Made by a program: the position numbers and the translations under genes
Source of the DNA: JAJUFS01 sp964599565
Lineage (GTDB): Bacteria > Pseudomonadota > Gammaproteobacteria > Natronospirales > JAJUFS01
Assembly: GCA_964599565.1 (NCBI GenBank)
Contig: CAZRFE010000105.1
Location: 1-6,083 of the forward strand
Reading direction: 5' to 3'
DNA length: 6,083 bases
Notes under the pieces: model-generated
Told to the model about the DNA's origin: nothing
Databases searched by the model: none
Seen by the model: only the letters and a program-made list of their open reading frames with translations
Shown: one piece after another, positions 1 to 6,083 of the stretch
Numbering within the stretch: the stretch's first letter is position 1
How the letters are laid out: the number at the start of each line of letters is the position of its first letter

Positions 1-1184
1 TCGAGAACGATCGCGTCGTCGGTGTGCGCTGCGGCGACATGGGCGTGGAGAAAGATGGCGCTCCGGGACCGAACTACACGCCAGGCGTGGACATCCGCGC
101 GAACCTCACCGTGCTCGCCGAAGGCTGCCGCGGCTCCGTTTCAAAAAAGCTGATCAGACGTTTTTCGCTGGATCGCGACAGTGCGCCGCAAAGCTATGCG
201 CTCGGCTTCAAGGAACTGTGGCAGCTGCCGGAAGGACGCGTGCAGCCGGGACTCATCCAGCACAGCCTCGGCTGGCCGCTCGCATCGAACACCTACGGCG
301 GTTCGTTCCTTTACCATCTCGACAACGACCGCGTTTACATCGGCTACATCAGCGGGCTCGACTACGCACACCCCGATTTCAAACCGTTCGAAGCCTTCCA
401 GCAGTTCAAGAACCATCCATCCGTCCGTCCCCTGCTCGAAGGCGGCGAAATCATTTCCGCCGGTGCGCGCACCATCGTGAAAGGCGGCATCCAGTCGCTG
501 CCGAAACTCGACATGCCGGGCGCAATCCTCATCGGCGATGCCGCCGGCACACTCAACTTCGCGAAGATCAAGGGCGTGCACATGGCGATGCGAAGCGGAA
601 TGCTCGCCGCGGATCATTACGCGAAGGAAAATTCCGCCGACGGTTACGATGCCGCATGGCGCGCGTCGGATTCCGCGAAGGAACTTCACAAGGTGCGCAA
701 CATCGCACCCGGCTTCAAGCATGGCCGATGGGCGGGGCTTGCAAATGCCGCGCTCGAAACCGTTACCGCCGGCCATTCGCCGTGGACGCTGAAGAACGAC
801 ATCGCGGACTGGAAACGCATGGAACACCAGGCGGACGCGGGCGACGTTCCGCAGGCGCTCGGGCCGCGCGAACTGCCGCCGAAAGACCGGCTTGCATCAG
901 TGTATTTCGCCGCCACTTCACATGATGAAAGCCAGCCGGCACATCTCAAGGTGCACGATACGAGCATCTGCGTGGAGCGCTGCACGGAGGAATACGGCAA
1001 CCCGTGCGAACGCTTCTGCCCCGCCGGCGTCTACGAGATGGTGGAAACCGATGGCGTGCGTCGCCTGCAGATCAACGCCGCAAACTGCGTGCACTGCAAG
1101 GCGTGCGACATCAAGGACCCGTACGCGATCATTACGTGGACCGTGCCGGAAGGCGGATCCGGCCCTAACTACTCGAACCTTTGA
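1..1184 (+). CDS. Electron transfer flavoprotein-ubiquinone oxidoreductase (ETF-QO), C-terminal part; 5' end outside window
   Basis: Inner-membrane-associated FAD and 4Fe-4S enzyme that takes electrons from reduced ETF and reduces quinone (EC 1.5.5.1). The frame is open from base 3, giving about 393 residues. Bacterial homologues have roughly 540-560, so about 150-170 N-terminal residues, including the Rossmann FAD motif, lie upstream. Visible family landmarks are LTVLAEGCRGSVSKKL, GFKELWQLP, GWPLASNTYGGSFLYHL, the FAD-domain stretch PKLDMPGAILIGDAAGTLNF followed by KIKGVHMAMRSGM, and the C-terminal ferredoxin-like cluster domain. The four cluster cysteines are seen in RFCPAGVYE (codon at 1017) and NCVHCKACDIKDP (codons at 1086, 1095, 1104). 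The C-terminus PEGGSGPNYSNL matches the family end, so the stop is genuine. The family often has GFxNVP where this protein has GTLNFA, probably a lineage variant. The first in-window GTG (24) is an internal Val, not a start. etfB and etfA, its electron-donor partner, follow directly. Confidence 0.96.
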   Translation, partial: ENDRVVGVRCGDMGVEKDGAPGPNYTPGVDIRANLTVLAEGCRGSVSKKLIRRFSLDRDSAPQSYALGFKELWQLPEGRVQPGLIQHSLGWPLASNTYGGSFLYHLDNDRVYIGYISGLDYAHPDFKPFEAFQQFKNHPSVRPLLEGGEIISAGARTIVKGGIQSLPKLDMPGAILIGDAAGTLNFAKIKGVHMAMRSGMLAADHYAKENSADGYDAAWRASDSAKELHKVRNIAPGFKHGRWAGLANAALETVTAGHSPWTLKNDIADWKRMEHQADAGDVPQALGPRELPPKDRLASVYFAATSHDESQPAHLKVHDTSICVERCTEEYGNPCERFCPAGVYEMVETDGVRRLQINAANCVHCKACDIKDPYAIITWTVPEGGSGPNYSNL

Positions 1185-1248
1185 ACGGAATGCATCTTTT
1201 GTCCGCTAACTGCGTTGTGCTTCGCCGCTCGGCTCGTCATTTACAAGC

Positions 1249-1263
1249 GGCAAGATCCTTGCC
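1249..1263. promoter_or_regulatory. Perfect inverted repeat upstream of etfB (possible operator or hairpin)
   Basis: GGCAAG-ATC-CTTGCC is a perfect 6+6 base inverted repeat with a 3-base centre, in the gap between ETF-QO and etfB and 74 bases before the etfB start. No T-run follows it, so it does not look like an intrinsic terminator. It could be a regulator's operator or a small RNA hairpin; the function is unknown. In the rest of the 153-base gap (1185-1337) I see no convincing promoter or terminator, although the gap is long enough for etfBA to have its own promoter. Confidence 0.3.
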
Positions 1264-1326
1264 TCGCACCTCGCACGCCTTGTTATCGAACAAAATCCGC
1301 TATTCCACAGTTCCTGAAACATCGTG

Positions 1327-1337
1327 AAGGAAGAGGA
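1327..1337 (+). promoter_or_regulatory. Ribosome binding site deciding the etfB start
   Basis: The purine-rich stretch AAGGAAGAGGA lies directly before ATG 1338, with the AAGGA core 6 bases from the start codon. It supports starting EtfB at MKILVPIKR. The frame stays open upstream to an ATG at 1215, but that would add 41 residues that resemble nothing in the family. Confidence 0.8.
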
Positions 1338-2084
1338 ATGAAAATTCTCGTACCCATCAAGCGCGTCATTGATTTCAACGTGCGCGTGCAGCTCAGGCGC
1401 GACAACTCCGGCGTACAGACCGATGGCGTGAAGATGAGCATCAATCCGTTCGACGAAATCGCCGTCGAGGAAGCGCTGCGCATCAAGGAAGCCGGCAAGG
1501 CGGATGAAGTCGTCGTGGTTTCCATCGGCACGAACGACGTCCAGCAGCAGTTGCGCACGGCACTTGCGATGGGCGCGGATCGCGCGATCCATGTGGAGGC
1601 GAACGAGGAAATCCAGCCGCTGCATGCAGCGCGCCTGCTGAAGGCAGTCACCGAACGCGAGAACGCCGAACTTGTCATCCTCGGCAAGCAGGCCATCGAT
1701 GACGATGCCAACCAGACGGGACAGATGCTCGCCGCACTGCTGGACCGGCCGCAGGCGACGTTCGCATCGAAGATCGACATCCAGGACGGCAAGGCAAGCG
1801 TCACGCGCGAAGTTGATGCCGGCCTTGAAACCATCGAGATCGATCTGCCCGCCATCGTCACGACCGACCTTCGCCTGAACGAGCCGCGCTTCGTGAAGAT
1901 GCCGGACATCATGAAGGCAAAGAAGAAACCGCTCGATGGCATCCCGGCGGGCGAGCTTGGCGTCACGAAGCCGCCGATGCTTGAAACGCAGGCGTACGCC
2001 GCGCCCGTGAAACGCAGCGGCGGCCGCAAGGTCGAAACCGTTGCGGAACTTGTCGATGCGCTGAAGCAGAAGGGGCTGATCTGA
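1338..2084 (+). CDS. etfB: Electron transfer flavoprotein subunit beta (EtfB)
   Basis: Small subunit of the soluble ETF heterodimer, which accepts electrons from acyl-CoA and related dehydrogenases and delivers them to ETF-QO. The 248 residues fit the usual ~249-255. Landmarks in order: MKILVPIKRVIDF at the N-terminus; DGVKMSINPFDEIAVEEALR (about 32-51); RTALAMGADRAIHVE; the AMP-binding segment GKQAIDDDANQTGQ (116-129, with N125, Q126, T127); the ETF-beta signature VTREVDAGLETIEIDLPAIV before T175; and the recognition loop from LRLNEPRF to MPDIMKAKKKP (about 178-196). The structural AMP, the DGV motif and the neighbouring ETF-QO all point to a classical dehydrogenase-to-quinone ETF rather than an electron-bifurcating one. 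By alignment from memory with human ETFB, the loop's anchor Leu195 corresponds to Met188 here. The start is set by a strong ribosome binding site. The stop overlaps the etfA ATG by one base (TGATG), so translation of the two subunits is probably coupled. Confidence 0.97.
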   Translation: MKILVPIKRVIDFNVRVQLRRDNSGVQTDGVKMSINPFDEIAVEEALRIKEAGKADEVVVVSIGTNDVQQQLRTALAMGADRAIHVEANEEIQPLHAARLLKAVTERENAELVILGKQAIDDDANQTGQMLAALLDRPQATFASKIDIQDGKASVTREVDAGLETIEIDLPAIVTTDLRLNEPRFVKMPDIMKAKKKPLDGIPAGELGVTKPPMLETQAYAAPVKRSGGRKVETVAELVDALKQKGLI

Positions 2085-3040
2085 TGTCGAACCGCATTCT
2101 TCTCATCGCCGAACACGACGGCAAGAAGCTCAACGCCGCAACCGCGAAAGCCGCAAGCTGCGCCGTGGCCATCGGCGGCGAAGTTCATGTTGCGGTATTC
2201 GCCGCCGACGCAAGCACAGTGGCTGAACAGGCGGCAAAGCTTGCCGGTATCGCAAAGGTGCTGAAGATCGAGCGCGCCGAGAACGCCCATCCGCTCGCGG
2301 CACAGCTTGCACCGCAGATCGCGAAACTCGCGGCCGGTTACACGCACGTGCTTGCGCCATCGACGACGTTTGGCAAGGACGTACTGCCGCGCGCGGCAGC
2401 ACTCCTCGGCGCACCGCAGGTCAGCGACATCATGCGCGTCATCGATTCACGCACGTTCGAACGTCCCGTCTATGCGGGCAACGTGCTTGTGACCGTGAAG
2501 GTTCCCGAAGGAATCCCGGTTGTCGGCACCGTGCGGCTCGCATCGTTCCAGCCGACGGCGACCGGCGGCAGCGCCGTCATCGGAGACGCAACAGCGGATG
2601 TCACGCTTCCTTCGCACACGCGTTTCGTGAAGCTGGAAGCCTCGAAGAGCGAGCGTCCCGATCTGCAGGCAGCGTCGATCGTCGTTTCCGGCGGGCGCGG
2701 CGTCGGCAGCAAGGAGAACTTCGACATTCTCTACAAGTTCGCGGACAGGCTCGGCGCTGCCGTTGGCGCATCGCGTGCCGCGGTCGATGCCGGTTTCGTG
2801 CCGAACGACATGCAGGTCGGGCAGACCGGCAAGATCATCGCGGCCGACCTTTACATGGCATTCGGAATTTCCGGGGCCATCCAGCACCTGACGGGCATCA
2901 AGGACTGCGGCACCATCGTCGCGGTCAACAAGGATGCCGATGCGCCGATCTTCGAGATTGCGGACATCGGTCTTGTCGGCGATCTCTTCAAGATACTTCC
3001 GGAACTTGAAGCTGAAATAGACAAGTCGAAAGCGTCGTAG
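2084..3040 (+). CDS. etfA: Electron transfer flavoprotein subunit alpha (EtfA), FAD-binding
   Basis: Large ETF subunit carrying the redox-active FAD that shuttles between dehydrogenases and ETF-QO. The 318 residues match the usual ~310-320. The N-terminal domain starts SNRILLIAEHDGKKLN. The C-terminal FAD domain begins near residue 197 with ASIVVSGGRGVGSKENF and continues through GASRAAVDAGFVPNDMQVGQTGK, the ETF-alpha signature LYMAFGISGAIQHLTG, VNKDADAPIFEIADIGLVGD and DLFKILPEL. Residues matching the human FAD contacts are all kept: R231, T248, S263, H268, N282 and D300. AAGGGG at 2070-2075, inside etfB, lies 8 bases before the ATG and serves as ribosome binding site. Oddity: the stop codon TAG (3038-3040) is part of a REP-like repeat (GTAGGAGC...), so the repeat defines the exact C-terminus (KSKAS). 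Confidence 0.97.
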   Translation: MSNRILLIAEHDGKKLNAATAKAASCAVAIGGEVHVAVFAADASTVAEQAAKLAGIAKVLKIERAENAHPLAAQLAPQIAKLAAGYTHVLAPSTTFGKDVLPRAAALLGAPQVSDIMRVIDSRTFERPVYAGNVLVTVKVPEGIPVVGTVRLASFQPTATGGSAVIGDATADVTLPSHTRFVKLEASKSERPDLQAASIVVSGGRGVGSKENFDILYKFADRLGAAVGASRAAVDAGFVPNDMQVGQTGKIIAADLYMAFGISGAIQHLTGIKDCGTIVAVNKDADAPIFEIADIGLVGDLFKILPELEAEIDKSKAS

Positions 3041-3092
3041 GAGCTTCAGCCGAGCTGCATGAAAAAGGATCGCGGCTGAAGCCGCTCCTACG
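3036..3092. repeat. Inverted pair of REP-like repeats after etfA, able to form a long bulged hairpin
   Basis: The right copy (3070-3091, minus orientation) reads GTAGGAGCGGCTTCAGCCGC-GA on its own strand and can fold into a GCGGC/GCCGC mini-hairpin with a TTCA loop. The left copy (3037-3054, plus orientation) is degenerate: it lacks GGC of the core, reads GTAGGAGC-TTCAGCCG, and has lost most of its own hairpin. The copies still pair with each other: 3036-3044 with 3084-3092 (9 base pairs) and 3045-3052 with 3073-3080 (8 base pairs), a 3-base bulge (3081-3083) and a 20-base loop. No T-run follows, so it is not a canonical intrinsic terminator. It could stabilise the 3' end of etfBA mRNA or reduce read-through into aacS. 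REP-like elements are often moved by RAYT transposases acting in trans; none is encoded here. Confidence 0.85.
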
Positions 3093-3114
3093 GCAGACAG
3101 GAAACGCATCATCC

Positions 3115-5064
<1,950 letters not shown>

Positions 5065-5073
5065 GCGGCAATT

Positions 5074-5095
5074 GCAGGAGCGGCTTCAGCCGCGA
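5074..5095 (+). repeat. Single REP-like repeat after aacS
   Basis: GCAGGAGCGGCTTCAGCCGC-GA matches the complete copy at 3070-3091 at 21 of 22 positions (C for T at position 2), in the opposite orientation. It begins 10 bases after the aacS stop and can form its own GCGGC/GCCGC hairpin with a TTCA loop. The remaining gap to the next gene (5096-5182) shows no other clear element; CCTG/CAGG around 5120-5131 is only a 4-base stem. Confidence 0.85.
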
Positions 5096-5170
5096 ATGGA
5101 TTTAACGCCACACCGCCGCCTGCGCAATCAGGTGTTGTGGACATGTCCCCGCTTCGAGCCATGACAATCC

Positions 5171-5185
5171 AAAGGTGCGCGCTTG
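5171..5185 (+). promoter_or_regulatory. Ribosome binding site and TTG start of the ZapE-like gene
   Basis: AAAGG (5171-5175) lies 7 bases before TTG at 5183. The frame has a TGA stop at 5162-5164 and no ATG or GTG between that stop and the TTG. The first in-frame ATG comes only at codon 32, inside the conserved N-terminal helix, so TTG is the only start that keeps the family's N-terminus. Confidence 0.75.
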
Positions 5186-6083
5186 ACCCCACCGCTTGAA
5201 TCACCGACAGAACGCTACCGCGCGGCACTCGCCGCGCACGGCTATTCCGCCGATGCTTCCCAGGAACGCGCCATCATGATGCTGGACCGCGTCTGGCAGG
5301 AGTTGAAAAACCAGCACGCGCCCGGGCTTCTTCGGCGATTGAAATCAAGACTGAGCGGAGAACCTGCGGAACAGGATCCCGTTCGCGGTCTCTACCTGTG
5401 GGGCGGTGTGGGCCGCGGCAAGACATTCCTGATGGATACCTTCTTCCATACCCTGCCCTTTCCGCGGAAAACCCGGCTCCACTTCCATCGCTTCATGCAG
5501 CAGGTTCACGCCGAGCTGAAAACCCTGAAGGACTCGGAGGATCCATTGAAGACCGTTGCTTCCCGCCTCGCCGGGAAGACGCGAATCATCTGCTTCGATG
5601 AATTCTTCGTATCCGACATCGCAGATGCGATGATCCTCGGGCGCCTGTTCGAATACCTCTTCACGTACGGCGTTACACTCGTCGCCACGTCGAACATTCC
5701 GCCTGATCAGCTCTACAAGGACGGACTGCAACGCGCCCGCTTCCTGCCAGCGATCAGGCTCATCGAACGATATTGCGAAATCCTGAATGTCGATGCAGGA
5801 ATGGACTATCGGCTGCGTACGCTTGAAACCGTGGAGGTGTACCACTGCCCGTTAGGCGCAGAAGCGGACAGCGCGATGGAGGAATACTTCAGGAAGCTGA
5901 ATCCAGGCGAGATATCTGAAGAAACCGCATTGACGGTCAATAACCGCTCCATTCCCGTTCGCAAGCTCGGTGATGGCATCGCCTGGTTCGAATTTTTTGC
6001 ACTCTGCGATGGCCCACGTTCCGCTTCGGATTACATCGAGCTCGCCCGTGAATTCCACACCATCCTGCTGTCGAACATCCCGG
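5183..6083 (+). CDS. zapE: AFG1/ZapE-family P-loop ATPase, 3' end outside window
   Basis: AAA-like ATPase of the family of bacterial ZapE (cell-division associated, shown in E. coli) and mitochondrial AFG1/LACE1. About 300 codons are present; the family is usually ~360-390, so roughly 60-90 residues are missing at the right edge. After an N-terminal helix (DASQERAIMMLDRVWQEL, about 24-41) come Walker A GGVGRGKT (74-81), LHFHRFMQQVHAEL, Walker B ICFDEFFVSDIADAMILGRLFE with D139 and E140, sensor-1 ATSNIPPDQLYKDGLQRARFLPAI with N171, and a final ARGFxxL-like region reading IELAREFHTILLSNIP. Translation starts at TTG. Base composition appears lower than upstream (28-36 G+C per 60 in four sampled lines, versus 35-42 in sampled lines of etfA and aacS), suggesting a different expression level or history. 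No signal peptide or membrane segment is seen, so it is probably cytoplasmic. No functional link to the ETF genes is evident. Confidence 0.93.
   Translation, partial: MTPPLESPTERYRAALAAHGYSADASQERAIMMLDRVWQELKNQHAPGLLRRLKSRLSGEPAEQDPVRGLYLWGGVGRGKTFLMDTFFHTLPFPRKTRLHFHRFMQQVHAELKTLKDSEDPLKTVASRLAGKTRIICFDEFFVSDIADAMILGRLFEYLFTYGVTLVATSNIPPDQLYKDGLQRARFLPAIRLIERYCEILNVDAGMDYRLRTLETVEVYHCPLGAEADSAMEEYFRKLNPGEISEETALTVNNRSIPVRKLGDGIAWFEFFALCDGPRSASDYIELAREFHTILLSNIP

Noticed and set aside
1259..1306. Sigma70-like promoter candidates before etfB (TTGCCT with GTTATC at 17-base spacing; TTGTTA with TATTCC at 15-base spacing)
   Set aside because: The -10 matches are poor or the spacing is short; not supportable by eye.
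1314..1328. PsrA-like fatty-acid regulator site (GAAAC-N4-GTTTC) before etfB
   Set aside because: Only the left half (GAAAC) is present; the other half reads TGAAG.
1215..1337. Upstream extension of etfB by 41 residues from ATG 1215
   Set aside because: EtfB proteins begin at the MKILVPIKR-type strand; ATG 1338 has a strong ribosome binding site, and the extension is not family-like.
1283..2347. Long open frame on the minus strand (354 codons) opposite etfB/etfA
   Set aside because: Shadow frame of G+C-rich coding sequence. Its product is low-complexity (Ser/Arg/Ala-rich) with no recognisable domain, and the + strand carries two clear conserved genes.
1338..3040. Electron-bifurcating (Fix-type) ETF
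   Set aside because: The classical AMP-binding and FAD-contact motifs, together with ETF-QO next door and no fixC/fixX or dedicated dehydrogenase partner, fit the ordinary respiratory ETF.

Overview
The window is 6,083 bases of dense chromosomal sequence with every gene on the + strand. Sampled 60-base stretches are about 58-70% G+C in the first four genes and lower in the last. It most likely comes from a gammaproteobacterium, plausibly in or near the Xanthomonadales/Lysobacterales. Two things support this: the proteins are typical proteobacterial versions of their families, and the gaps carry a short repeat, GTAGGAGCGGCTTCAGCCGC-GA, of the REP-like kind common between genes in those bacteria. 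The taxon is inferred; there is no rRNA or other marker gene.

Layout. Bases 1-1184 hold the C-terminal part of electron transfer flavoprotein-ubiquinone oxidoreductase (ETF-QO), with its start outside the window. After a 153-base gap come the two subunits of electron transfer flavoprotein, etfB (1338-2084) and etfA (2084-3040), which overlap by one base. A pair of inverted REP-like repeats begins inside the last codons of etfA and supplies its stop codon. Next is a complete acetoacetyl-CoA synthetase gene, aacS (3115-5064). A single REP-like copy follows, then a gene for an AFG1/ZapE-family ATPase that starts at a TTG (5183) and runs off the right edge.

How the genes work together. Acyl-CoA dehydrogenases of fatty-acid, branched-chain amino-acid and related catabolism reduce the FAD of EtfAB. 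ETF-QO reoxidises EtfAB and passes the electrons to membrane quinone. AacS converts acetoacetate, a product of leucine and ketone-body breakdown, to acetoacetyl-CoA, which thiolase can split to acetyl-CoA. Together the first four genes form a catabolic unit that feeds carbon to the TCA cycle and electrons to the respiratory chain. The ATPase is probably a separate housekeeping gene.

I found no mobile element, phage, CRISPR array, defence system, RNA gene or undescribed multi-gene system. The most interesting signals are the REP-like repeats: one pair makes the etfA stop codon and can form a long bulged hairpin, and near-identical inverted copies bracket aacS. A Leu-to-Met change at the partner-docking position of EtfB is also worth a look.
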